The notes under the pieces were generated by a model, which was not told the origin of the DNA, did no database searches, and was given only the letters and a program-made list of their open reading frames with translations. 7,994 nucleotides of DNA from CAZILN01 sp964540005 (GTDB taxonomy: Bacteria > Bacteroidota > Bacteroidia > Bacteroidales > SM23-62), in the NCBI GenBank assembly GCA_964540005.1, contig CAZILN010000309.1, forward strand, positions 1 through 7,994, in the 5' to 3' direction. The stretch's first letter is position 1. Each line of letters opens with the position of its first letter. A program made the position numbers and the translations under genes. Below, piece by piece: positions 1 through 6,884 of the stretch.

Positions 1-448
1 CTCCCCAGCGGTAGTAAGTAGTATCGCGCGGATACAGGTGTTTGGCCAGCTGCTGGGTTATGGTACTCCCTCCCCCGGAACTCGATTGTCCGAGTAATAT
101 GGATTTTACCAGTACTCTTGCCAGTCCACGGGCATCTACGCCCGAGTGTTTATGGAACCTGATGTCTTCGGTGGCAATCAATGCATTGACAATATTCGGT
201 GATAATTCGTTGAAATCAACATAGGTGCGGTTTTCAAGGGCGAAATTTCCCAGCAGAACAGAATCTGCCGAGTAGACTTCAGAAGCCAGGTTATTCTTTG
301 GATTCTCAAGATCCTCAAAACTGGGTACGTAACCCAGCCTCCCCGAGGATAGCAAAACAAACAGAAGGGTCAGTACCAGATAGGGGATACTGTAAAGAAA
401 CCAGAAGAGTATAAGAAACTGTATCCTCCGACGTTTTCGAACTGCCAT
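1..448 (-). CDS. Class A penicillin-binding protein (PBP1A type), N-terminal part, truncated by window edge
   Basis: The first 149 codons of a bifunctional peptidoglycan synthase, read on the minus strand from an ATG at 448 and running off the left edge. Proteins of this class polymerise lipid II glycan strands (GT51 domain) and cross-link peptides (transpeptidase domain, not in the window) at the outer face of the inner membrane. A basic N-terminus (MAVRKRRR) is followed by one hydrophobic anchor at about residues 10-35. The GT51 donor motif EDIRFHKHSG lies at 94-103, with Glu94 the expected catalytic base. The second motif GGSTITQQLAK is at 126-136. An in-frame ATG at 493 would add 15 residues, but the basic stretch plus anchor makes 448 the more natural start. 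The gene is divergent from topA across a 241-base spacer. The family call is secure; which PBP1 paralogue it is cannot be told from the fragment. Confidence 0.93.
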   Translation of the reverse strand, partial: MAVRKRRRIQFLILFWFLYSIPYLVLTLLFVLLSSGRLGYVPSFEDLENPKNNLASEVYSADSVLLGNFALENRTYVDFNELSPNIVNALIATEDIRFHKHSGVDARGLARVLVKSILLGQSSSGGGSTITQQLAKHLYPRDTTYYRWG

Positions 449-533
449 CCGATAATTAATTTCCGGCAAAATTAATAATAATTTGATGCCCATGCCCGAT
501 CATTCCCTAATTAATACCCATGTACACACCATA

Positions 534-560
534 AAAAATCATGACTAAATCCTGATTTTT
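534..560. repeat. 8-bp inverted repeat in the divergent intergenic region
   Basis: AAAAATCA (534-541) and TGATTTTT (553-560) are perfect inverted arms around an 11-base centre. The repeat lies between two divergently transcribed genes, so a terminator for either neighbour makes little sense there. A protein-binding site is possible, but AT-rich arms of this length can arise by chance. Confidence 0.35.
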
Positions 561-612
561 AAGACTGACAGCAACCGAATAAATTGCAGTTAAGGCTCAC
601 AAATGGGAATAA

Positions 613-642
613 TTTGAAATAAAATTTGGGAGATAGTTTTTG
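613..642 (+). promoter_or_regulatory. Candidate topA promoter (weak)
   Basis: The Bacteroidota primary-sigma consensus is TTG near -33 and TAnnTTTG near -7. Here TTTG at 613-616 is followed after 17 bases by TAGTTTTTG at 634-642, which is the consensus with one extra base. A competing -7 candidate is TAAAATTTG at 620-628. Either would give a leader of roughly 40-55 bases before the topA ATG. There is no close Shine-Dalgarno sequence; the nearest AGGA (673-676) ends 13 bases before the start codon. The match is weak in an AT-rich region. Confidence 0.25.
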
Positions 643-689
643 ATTTGTTTTACTTTGTCCTGATTTTTTTACAGGAACTGAGAATCAAT

Positions 690-2981
690 ATGGAAGATAA
701 TCTGGTAATAGTAGAGTCTCCTGCCAAGGCAAAAACCATTAGCAATTTTTTGGGAAAAGACTTTCTGATCAAATCGAGTTTTGGACATATCAGGGATCTT
801 TCTAAGGACAACTACGGTATAGATATTAATAATAATTATTCTCCCCAATACATTGTCCCCGAAGACAAAAAGCATGTTGTAAAGGATTTAAAGAAAGCTG
901 CAAAGGAAGCCAGTGTTATCTGGCTGGCTTCTGATGAAGACCGGGAGGGTGAGGCCATTGCCTGGCATTTATGTGAGGTATTGAATCTCGATCCTGAAAA
1001 GACCAAACGGATAGTATTCCACGAGATCACTAGAGATGCCATTGATAATGCCATACTAAATCCCAGGTCTATTAATCTGGATCTGGTAAATGCACAGCAG
1101 GCAAGAAGGGTACTCGACAGGCTCGTGGGTTTTGAACTCAGCCCGATATTGTGGAAAAAGGTAAGGCCTGCTCTTTCAGCAGGGAGGGTCCAGTCAGTGG
1201 CAGTCAGACTGGTAGTTGAAAGAGAACGTATAATAAATGCATTCAAACCGGAATCTTCTTTCAGGGTAAGCGGAAACTTCCTTTTTACAGACAAGCAGGG
1301 AAAGCTTTATAAGTTCCAGGCCGAGCTATCATCCAGATATGGTAAAAAAGATGATGCCCGAATATTTTTAGAAAGCTGTAAAGATGCGGTTTTTACGGTA
1401 TCCGATGTGTCAAAGAAGCCAGCAAAAAAAACCCCCGCACCGCCCTTTACCACTTCAACACTTCAACAGGAAGCAAGCAGAAAACTCGGCTTTTCTGTGG
1501 CACAAACCATGAATGTGGCTCAAAAACTCTATGAAGCGGGGAAGATCACATATATGCGTACGGATTCGGTTAACCTTTCAAAAACGGCACTGGCCGCTTC
1601 GAAAAACGTGATCAGCGAGCAATGGGGTGTGCAATATTCAAAAACAAGAAACTTCAAGACCAAATCAAAAGGGGCACAGGAGGCTCACGAAGCCATACGT
1701 CCCACATACATGGAAAACAACAGTATCAGCGCATCAAGGGCTGAACAGAGGCTATATGAACTGATCTGGAAGCGTACCATTGCATCCCAGATGAGCGAAG
1801 CCCTTCTGGAAAAAACAACTATCAAGATAACTGTATCAGGAAGAGATGAACTTTTCATCGCTGCAGGAGAAGTTTTGAAATTTGACGGGTTCTTAAAGGT
1901 ATATACAGAATCAACCGAAGACGAACAGGATGAGAATAACAAAGGATTACTGCCACCCCTTCAGGAAAACGATAAGGTAGATCCCGAGGGGATTGAAGCC
2001 GTTCAGAAATTCAGCAATCCTTCTCCACGGTTTACAGAAGCCAGCCTGGTAAAAAAGCTTGAGGAGCTTGGGATTGGCCGGCCATCTACCTATGCCCCGA
2101 CTATTTCAACAATCCAGAAAAGAGAATATGTAATCAAGGAAGACAGGCCGGGAAAAGACAGGAGCTATGATACGATCAGTTTAATATCCGGGAAAATAAG
2201 CGAAGTTACCAGAAAGGAGAATTACGGTACGGAGAAATCCAAGTTGTTCCCTACTGATATAGGAATGCTTGTTAATGATTTTCTGGTAGAACACTTTAAG
2301 GATATCCTTGAATATAATTTTACGGCTAACGTTGAAAAACAGTTTGATAAGATTGCAGAAGGAGAGACTGAATGGACCAGTATGATTGATAAGTTTTATC
2401 ATCCCTTTCACGACAGGGTCATGGAAACTACAAAAGTAAGCAAGAAACCCACCGGTGAAAGACTTCTTGGGAATGACCCTGAGAGCGGGAAACCTGTCAG
2501 TGTCAAGATAGGAAGGTTCGGTCCTATGGTTCAGATCGGTCTTACAGGTAATGAAGAAAAACCCAGGTTTGCAAGCCTTTTAAAAGGGCAAAGTATTGAA
2601 ACCATCAATCTTGAAGATGCACTTGAGCTATTCAAGTTGCCAAGGGAAATTGGCACCTTCGAAAATGAGCAGCTGGTTATAGGCGTTGGTAAATTCGGGC
2701 CATATGTCAGGCACAAGGGAGTATTTTATTCTCTTGGCAAAGATGATGATCCTCTGACCATAAAGGCGGATGCAGCCATAGGGATAATTAATGCAAAAAG
2801 GGAACAGCTTATAAATAAAACCATTAAAACTTTCACTGAGGACCCTGATCTTCAGATCCTTAAAGGGAAATGGGGACCATACATTAAACACGGGAAAAAG
2901 AATTACAGGATTCCTAAAGATACTGAAGCTGATTCCCTGACATACCAGGGCTGCATGGACATCATCAACAGCAAAAAATAA
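690..2981 (+). CDS. topA: DNA topoisomerase I (type IA)
   Basis: A complete 763-residue type IA topoisomerase that relaxes negatively supercoiled DNA by transient single-strand cleavage through a 5'-phosphotyrosine. The Toprim domain starts at once: VIVESPAKAKTI at 6-17 (Glu9), then DEDREGEAIAWH at 82-93 with the metal-binding acidic triad Asp82, Asp84 and Glu86. The active-site tyrosine is Tyr288 in ITYMRTDS. The C-terminus carries three GxxGP-type repeats (GRFGPM at 608, GKFGPY at 667, GKWGPY at 726) of the Topo_C_Rpt class. The protein has only three cysteines (95, 230, 755), so the zinc fingers of the E. coli enzyme are absent, which is usual in this phylum. ATG at 690 is chosen because family members begin just before the VIVESPAKAKTI strand; a TTG at 645 would add 15 unconserved hydrophobic residues. 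It is probably co-transcribed with the arginase-like gene 17 bases downstream. Confidence 0.98.
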   Translation: MEDNLVIVESPAKAKTISNFLGKDFLIKSSFGHIRDLSKDNYGIDINNNYSPQYIVPEDKKHVVKDLKKAAKEASVIWLASDEDREGEAIAWHLCEVLNLDPEKTKRIVFHEITRDAIDNAILNPRSINLDLVNAQQARRVLDRLVGFELSPILWKKVRPALSAGRVQSVAVRLVVERERIINAFKPESSFRVSGNFLFTDKQGKLYKFQAELSSRYGKKDDARIFLESCKDAVFTVSDVSKKPAKKTPAPPFTTSTLQQEASRKLGFSVAQTMNVAQKLYEAGKITYMRTDSVNLSKTALAASKNVISEQWGVQYSKTRNFKTKSKGAQEAHEAIRPTYMENNSISASRAEQRLYELIWKRTIASQMSEALLEKTTIKITVSGRDELFIAAGEVLKFDGFLKVYTESTEDEQDENNKGLLPPLQENDKVDPEGIEAVQKFSNPSPRFTEASLVKKLEELGIGRPSTYAPTISTIQKREYVIKEDRPGKDRSYDTISLISGKISEVTRKENYGTEKSKLFPTDIGMLVNDFLVEHFKDILEYNFTANVEKQFDKIAEGETEWTSMIDKFYHPFHDRVMETTKVSKKPTGERLLGNDPESGKPVSVKIGRFGPMVQIGLTGNEEKPRFASLLKGQSIETINLEDALELFKLPREIGTFENEQLVIGVGKFGPYVRHKGVFYSLGKDDDPLTIKADAAIGIINAKREQLINKTIKTFTEDPDLQILKGKWGPYIKHGKKNYRIPKDTEADSLTYQGCMDIINSKK

Positions 2982-2998
2982 GTATTGGTTTACCGCTT

Positions 2999-4165
2999 AT
3001 GAACCTTAATGATTATTTTAATCCTGTCAGTCTGGATAAACCGGATAATAATACGCTCTCGGAACGATCAATTTTTTGCAGGAACATCAGCATAAACACA
3101 CCGGATACTCCGATCCCTGAATCTGTTTCCTGTGATATTGCCCTGATCGGATTACCTGAAGACAGCAGGGACGATCCCGTTGAGGTGCTGCCTGCCGACA
3201 GGATAAGAAGCAAATTATACCAGTTATTCCGGATCGGTTCAAGCCTCAGGATAATTGACCTGGGCAACCTGAAAGCAGGAAATACAAGACGCGATACCTA
3301 TTATGCCCTGAGGGATGTTAGCAGTGCTTTACTGGAAAAGGGAATTACCATTATTAACTTCGGCGGCACACAGGACCTTACCTATGGAAGTTTCCTTGCC
3401 TTTGAATCCGCCAAACATCCCATAGGTTTTGTAAGTGTTGATTCAAAACTGGATATGGGTATCATTGATGATGAGATCAGGGCAGAATCCTATCTTATTC
3501 CTGTTTTATCCCGGAACAGGGAGGTATTACTATCTTACACCAACCTTGGACACCAGAAATTCTTTGTCGATCAGCAGGACCTCGACTATCTCAACCAGTA
3601 TTTCTTCCAATCCATCAGGCTGGGTGATATCAGGTCCAATCTATCCGGGGTTGAACCCTTTTTGCGTGATGCCAGCCTGGTAAGCATTGATCTCAACTGC
3701 GTTAAACAGTCAGATGCCCCCGGAACTACTCATCCCTCACCGAACGGATTCTACAGCGAAGAGATCTGCCAGATATCCAGATATGCAGGTTTAAGCAACA
3801 AAATAAGCAGTTTTGGTATTTATAATCTCGCAGCGGAATGTGACAGCAGGCAACAGACGGCCTACCTCTCTGCACAGATGATCTGGTATTTCATTGATGG
3901 CTACTCACAGAGGATAGTAGAAAATCCTTCACCCGGCTCGCGGGATTATAAGAAGTTTATTGTAAATATGAACAGCCTTGAACACGATATTGTCTTTTAC
4001 AAGAGCACACAGACCGAAAGATGGTGGTGTGAGATACCCATACAGAAAGGCAGTGGCAAAAAGCCCAAATACATGATCCTGTCCTGTTCCCAGGAAGATT
4101 ATGACAGGGCATGCAGCCAGGAAATCCCTGACCGGTGGTGGAAAGCTTACAAGAAAATTAATTAG
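2999..4165 (+). CDS. Arginase/formimidoylglutamase-fold protein with degenerate metal site
   Basis: A complete 388-residue protein of the ureohydrolase (arginase, agmatinase, formimidoylglutamase) superfamily. The three signature blocks can be recognised but are altered. GGTQD (122-126) replaces GG(D/N)H, so a His ligand becomes Gln125. DSKLD (148-152) replaces DAHxD, keeping Asp148 and Asp152 but with Lys150 for His. SIDLN (229-233) replaces SxDxD, keeping Asp231 but with Asn233 for Asp. Three of the six usual Mn ligands therefore appear lost, and classical binuclear-Mn hydrolysis is doubtful. Other blocks look conserved in Bacteroidota relatives as I remember them: SDAPGTTHPSPNGFYSEE (238-255), QTAYLSAQMIWYFIDGY (286-302) and a Trp-rich C-terminal extension with RWW (341-343) and IPDRWW (376-381). 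There is no signal peptide, so it should be cytosolic. Databases usually call this family formimidoylglutamase or arginase; I would not transfer an enzymatic function. It follows topA by 17 bases and precedes the T9SS cluster. Confidence 0.85.
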   Translation: MNLNDYFNPVSLDKPDNNTLSERSIFCRNISINTPDTPIPESVSCDIALIGLPEDSRDDPVEVLPADRIRSKLYQLFRIGSSLRIIDLGNLKAGNTRRDTYYALRDVSSALLEKGITIINFGGTQDLTYGSFLAFESAKHPIGFVSVDSKLDMGIIDDEIRAESYLIPVLSRNREVLLSYTNLGHQKFFVDQQDLDYLNQYFFQSIRLGDIRSNLSGVEPFLRDASLVSIDLNCVKQSDAPGTTHPSPNGFYSEEICQISRYAGLSNKISSFGIYNLAAECDSRQQTAYLSAQMIWYFIDGYSQRIVENPSPGSRDYKKFIVNMNSLEHDIVFYKSTQTERWWCEIPIQKGSGKKPKYMILSCSQEDYDRACSQEIPDRWWKAYKKIN

Positions 4166-4170
4166 CGCAA

Positions 4171-4218
4171 TTCACTGCCAGAATATCCTGCCGCAGTGAA
4201 TCAGGAATCCGGTTTTTT
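4171..4218 (+). terminator. Hairpin and T-run after the arginase-like gene, possible terminator
   Basis: Perfect 8-bp arms TTCACTGC (4171-4178) and GCAGTGAA (4193-4200) enclose a 14-base loop, starting 5 bases after the stop codon. A run of six T (4213-4218) follows, but 12 bases beyond the stem rather than directly abutting it. This is not a textbook intrinsic terminator. Its position at the end of the topA unit and before a new promoter region supports termination or 3'-end protection. Confidence 0.5.
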
Positions 4219-4268
4219 ATCCCCTTTAATAATAATATGCAATTATTAACGTAACATTATGTAGAAAA

Positions 4269-4295
4269 AGGGTATAAGAGGCTGAAGAATACCCT
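4269..4295. repeat. 7-bp inverted repeat just upstream of the porP promoter
   Basis: AGGGTAT (4269-4275) and ATACCCT (4289-4295) are perfect inverted arms around a 13-base centre. The dyad ends one base before the candidate -33 TTG at 4297. Activator-type sites often sit immediately upstream of -33 or -35, so a regulatory role is plausible but unproven. Confidence 0.35.
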
Positions 4296-4296
4296 G

Positions 4297-4329
4297 TTGT
4301 TATTAACACTTAATTGTTAATAAAATTTG
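4297..4329 (+). promoter_or_regulatory. porP: Candidate promoter of the porP-gldKLM operon
   Basis: TTG at 4297-4299 and AAAATTTG at 4322-4329 match the Bacteroidota -33 TTG and -7 TAnnTTTG elements; five of six fixed bases of the -7 box fit and the spacing is within the usual range. Transcription would start near 4335 and leave a leader of about 75 bases. The 11-mer AATAAAATTTG covering the -7 box (4319-4329) also occurs upstream of topA at 618-628. The call rests on sequence match only. Confidence 0.4.
4300..4323. promoter_or_regulatory. 9-bp perfect dyad in the porP promoter spacer, operator-like
   Basis: TTATTAACA (4300-4308) and TGTTAATAA (4315-4323) are perfect inverted arms around a 6-base centre. 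The dyad begins directly after the candidate -33 TTG and reaches into the -7 box, which is where a repressor would block RNA polymerase. Nine-bp arms with a 6-bp spacer have the geometry of a dimeric helix-turn-helix site. An extra copy of the half-site TTATTAAC lies at 4243-4250. The regulator is unknown. Confidence 0.45.
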
Positions 4330-4410
4330 TTTGAGAATAATATTTTTACTTATTTTACCCTTCTTATATGGGGCTGTGAAAGCATTGATATTTCAGGCAA
4401 ACAGGCGAAT

Positions 4411-5358
4411 ATGAAACGGGCCGCACTTATTTTTGTTATTTTAAATTGCATGATGGTGTCCACTTACTCTCAACATGATTCTCAATTCAGCCAGTACATG
4501 TTCAACATGGCTGCCATTAATCCGGGATATGTGGGAAGCAGTGACATGATATGCCTTTCTGCTATCAATAGGCAGCAGTGGGTTGGCTTTGAAGGGGCAC
4601 CGAACTATTCTTTCGTAAATGCTAATGCCTCAGTAAAACCATTTGGAATTAATTCAGGTGTAGGAGTGTCCATTCTCAGTGATAACGTGGCTTTTAACAG
4701 GGATTTGAGTATGTCTGGGGCTTATGCCTACAGGCATGAGCTGAGACAAGGCACCCTGGGTATAGGAGTCAACCTGGGATTGTATAATAAACGGCTGGAA
4801 ACTGCTGAATTCTATTACCCGGAAGATATCGGCATTAATCCTGACAATGATCCTGCCGTTCCCAATACAGATGAGAGCCGAATGGTATTCGATATGGCAT
4901 TCGGGGTTTTTTATAATACCGATAAACTGTATTTCGGTTTATCAACCACGCATCTTAACCAGCCCAAGATCAAATATGTTGAAAGCAAGCCGGGATATAT
5001 CGGCAGGCATTATTATGCCATTGCAGGCTACCGGATACAGCTGCCCAACCCTATAATTGAGATTTTACCCTCTGTTTTCCTTAAAACAGACGGGAGGGGC
5101 AATCAATTTGATGCCAGTGCCCTTGTCAGGTACAATAAAAAGTTCTGGGGTGGCGTTTCTTTTAGAGCCGGTGATGCCCTTATAGGAATTATTGGTTTTG
5201 AACTGTTTAATGGTGTGAGAATAGGGTATTCATATGATTTTACTACATCGGATATTGGTAATTATAGTGACGGATCTCATGAATTTACACTGGGCTATTG
5301 TTTCAGTCTGAGTCTGGACAAAAGTCCGCAAAAATATAAGAGTATTAGATTTTTATAA
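4411..5358 (+). CDS. porP: Type IX secretion system outer-membrane protein, PorP/SprF family
   Basis: A complete 315-residue protein of the PorP/SprF family, outer-membrane beta-barrels needed for T9SS function and, for some paralogues, for delivery of particular cargo such as SprB. It opens with a Sec signal peptide (MKRAALIF and onward), cleavage probably after TYS at 18-20, followed by the family hallmark SQFSQYMFNMAAINPGYVGS at 24-43. The rest shows alternating amphipathic strands rich in aromatic residues and Gly, and ends in a short polar tail with KSIRFL (310-315). ATG at 4411 is chosen because it places the signal peptide at the N-terminus; a TTG at 4327 would add 28 residues in front of it. 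It is the first gene of the porP-gldK-gldL-gldM order known from Porphyromonas gingivalis porPKLMN. Bacteroidota carry many PorP/SprF paralogues, but adjacency to gldK supports the core PorP assignment. Confidence 0.93.
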   Translation: MKRAALIFVILNCMMVSTYSQHDSQFSQYMFNMAAINPGYVGSSDMICLSAINRQQWVGFEGAPNYSFVNANASVKPFGINSGVGVSILSDNVAFNRDLSMSGAYAYRHELRQGTLGIGVNLGLYNKRLETAEFYYPEDIGINPDNDPAVPNTDESRMVFDMAFGVFYNTDKLYFGLSTTHLNQPKIKYVESKPGYIGRHYYAIAGYRIQLPNPIIEILPSVFLKTDGRGNQFDASALVRYNKKFWGGVSFRAGDALIGIIGFELFNGVRIGYSYDFTTSDIGNYSDGSHEFTLGYCFSLSLDKSPQKYKSIRFL

Positions 5359-5379
5359 GAATTGATTGATCATAATTAG

Positions 5380-5392
5380 AAAAATTTTTTTT
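5380..5392. other. A5T8 tract in the porP-gldK spacer
   Basis: Five A (5380-5384) followed by eight T (5385-5392) lie 21 bases after the porP stop. No stable stem precedes the T-run; the best is a five-pair AT-rich helix including a GU pair, so a strong intrinsic terminator is unlikely. The tract could bend DNA or lower read-through slightly. I see no convincing TAnnTTTG element in the remaining spacer up to 5454. Confidence 0.3.
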
Positions 5393-5454
5393 ATTTTAGG
5401 CTATCGAAAAGCTTGAAAAATCAATAAGTTGCACATCCTAACAACAGATAAACT

Positions 5455-6849
5455 ATGAAAAAATTACTTGCTTTAGGCCTTCTACTTGCGCTTTTTGGGA
5501 GTTGCGGGGAAATATATACAGGAGAACTGACAGGAGTGCCGGGAAGAAAGAAGTATTTTGAACCACAACCCCATGGTATGGTTTTTGTGCCTCAGGGAAG
5601 CTTCAATCTGGGTCCGGCAGACCAGGATGTTTCCTTTGCACAAAATACATTTACCAAGACAGTAACTGTAGATCCCTTTTATATTGATGACACAGAGATC
5701 AGGAACAATGAATACAGGCAATTTGTTTTCTGGGTTAAGGATTCGCTGCTTCGCGAACTGATCGGGGAAGTCCTTGAGGATGAATTCCGGATTATTACCG
5801 ATGAATACGGCAATGACCTGGAAGAAGATCTCTATGGCAGGACGTACAGGCTAAATTGGGATGAGAGGCTGGATATTTCCAAGCTATCTGAAAACGAGGA
5901 TGTCCGTCAGGCTGTTGAGAACCTGTATTATGCCAAAGAGGACAGGTTCTTCGGACGCAAAGAAATCAATGTGCATAAACTGAATTACAGGTATTTCTGG
6001 ATTGATCTGCAACAGGCTGCCAAGCGCCAGAACACCTATCAGAACAATTTCAACGAAGATATTGCTGATCTTAGCGAAGAACCCGGACAATATAACGGAA
6101 CAGTCATTGACCAGCAAGGAAACGAAATCGCCATTGAAGGCCGCCGTTCATTCATCCTCAGGGATGTCGTAAACGTATATCCCGATACTCTTTGCTGGAT
6201 TCGTGATTTCACCTATTCCTATAATGAACCCATGGCCACCATGTATTTTTGGCATCCATCTTATGACCAGTACCCGGTCGTTGGTGTAACCTGGAAACAG
6301 GCACAGGCATTCTGTGTATGGAGGACAGAATTACTTAACTCGTCCCTGGTTGCCAGCGGGGATTATTTTGTGCAAAATTACAGGCTTCCCTTTGAAACAG
6401 AATGGGAATTTGCTGCCAGAGGAGGCCTTGCCAATTCTATGTATCCATGGGGAGGAGTCTATACCAGAAACAGGGATGGTTGTTACCTTGCCAATTTCAA
6501 ACCCCTCAGGGGTAATTATGCTTTTGACGGTGCAGTAACCACCCAGGCAGTCGGATTCTATGAACCCAATGAAATAGGCCTCTATGATATGGCAGGCAAT
6601 GTTGCTGAATGGACAGCCAACGCCTATGATGAGTCAGCCTACTTCTTTTATCACGACCTGAACCCGGATTATAAATATAATGCCACTGCCCAGGATAACC
6701 CGGTAATGAAAAGAAAAGTTATCAGGGGTGGCTCCTGGAAAGATATTGCATTCTACCTGCAGGTCAGCTCCAGGACCTATGAATACCAGGACACTTCCAC
6801 TTCATTTATCGGATTCAGGTGTGTCCGGTCCTATCTTGGCAATAATTAA
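5455..6849 (+). CDS. gldK: T9SS outer-membrane ring lipoprotein GldK/PorK
   Basis: A complete 464-residue lipoprotein. The N-terminus has a hydrophobic signal and lipobox LFGSC with lipidated Cys17, implying anchoring at the inner leaflet of the outer membrane, where PorK/GldK forms a large ring with PorN/GldN. The body is a formylglycine-generating-enzyme (SUMF1) fold. It has GMVFVPQGSFNLGP at 41-54, YPVVGVTWKQAQAFCVWR at 273-290, YRLPFETEWEFAARGG at 309-324, GNVAEWT at 381-387, RGGSW at 424-428 and GFRCVRS at 453-459. The fold is split by a roughly 160-residue insert (about 96-260), a known trait of GldK. The paired catalytic cysteines of true FGE are missing before SSRTYEYQDTS (438-448), so it acts as a structural protein. 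Length equals what I recall for Flavobacterium johnsoniae GldK. It lies 96 bases after porP and 35 before gldL. GldJ, a related FGE-fold lipoprotein, is less likely given the gldL-gldM neighbours. Confidence 0.95.
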   Translation: MKKLLALGLLLALFGSCGEIYTGELTGVPGRKKYFEPQPHGMVFVPQGSFNLGPADQDVSFAQNTFTKTVTVDPFYIDDTEIRNNEYRQFVFWVKDSLLRELIGEVLEDEFRIITDEYGNDLEEDLYGRTYRLNWDERLDISKLSENEDVRQAVENLYYAKEDRFFGRKEINVHKLNYRYFWIDLQQAAKRQNTYQNNFNEDIADLSEEPGQYNGTVIDQQGNEIAIEGRRSFILRDVVNVYPDTLCWIRDFTYSYNEPMATMYFWHPSYDQYPVVGVTWKQAQAFCVWRTELLNSSLVASGDYFVQNYRLPFETEWEFAARGGLANSMYPWGGVYTRNRDGCYLANFKPLRGNYAFDGAVTTQAVGFYEPNEIGLYDMAGNVAEWTANAYDESAYFFYHDLNPDYKYNATAQDNPVMKRKVIRGGSWKDIAFYLQVSSRTYEYQDTSTSFIGFRCVRSYLGNN

Positions 6850-6884
6850 ATTAAATTCAGTTATTAATTCTAAATCAGAAGATC

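Noticed and set aside
449..493. Upstream in-frame ATG at 493 for the penicillin-binding protein
   Set aside because: Possible, but the basic MAVRKRRR start followed by a membrane anchor at 448 is more typical; kept only as an alternative.
645..689. TTG start that would lengthen TopA by 15 residues
   Set aside because: The added residues are hydrophobic and unlike any TopA N-terminus; the ATG at 690 leads directly into the conserved Toprim strand.
836..1294. 152-codon open frame antisense to topA
   Set aside because: It lies wholly inside topA, is Ser-rich with no recognisable domain, and reads as a codon shadow of a well-conserved gene.
4327..4410. TTG start that would lengthen PorP by 28 residues
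   Set aside because: It would bury the signal peptide and overlaps the predicted -7 element; the ATG at 4411 gives a standard Sec signal.
5359..5454. Intrinsic terminator or separate promoter between porP and gldK
   Set aside because: No stable stem precedes the T8 run, and I found no TTG / TAnnTTTG pair at usable spacing; co-transcription is the simpler reading.
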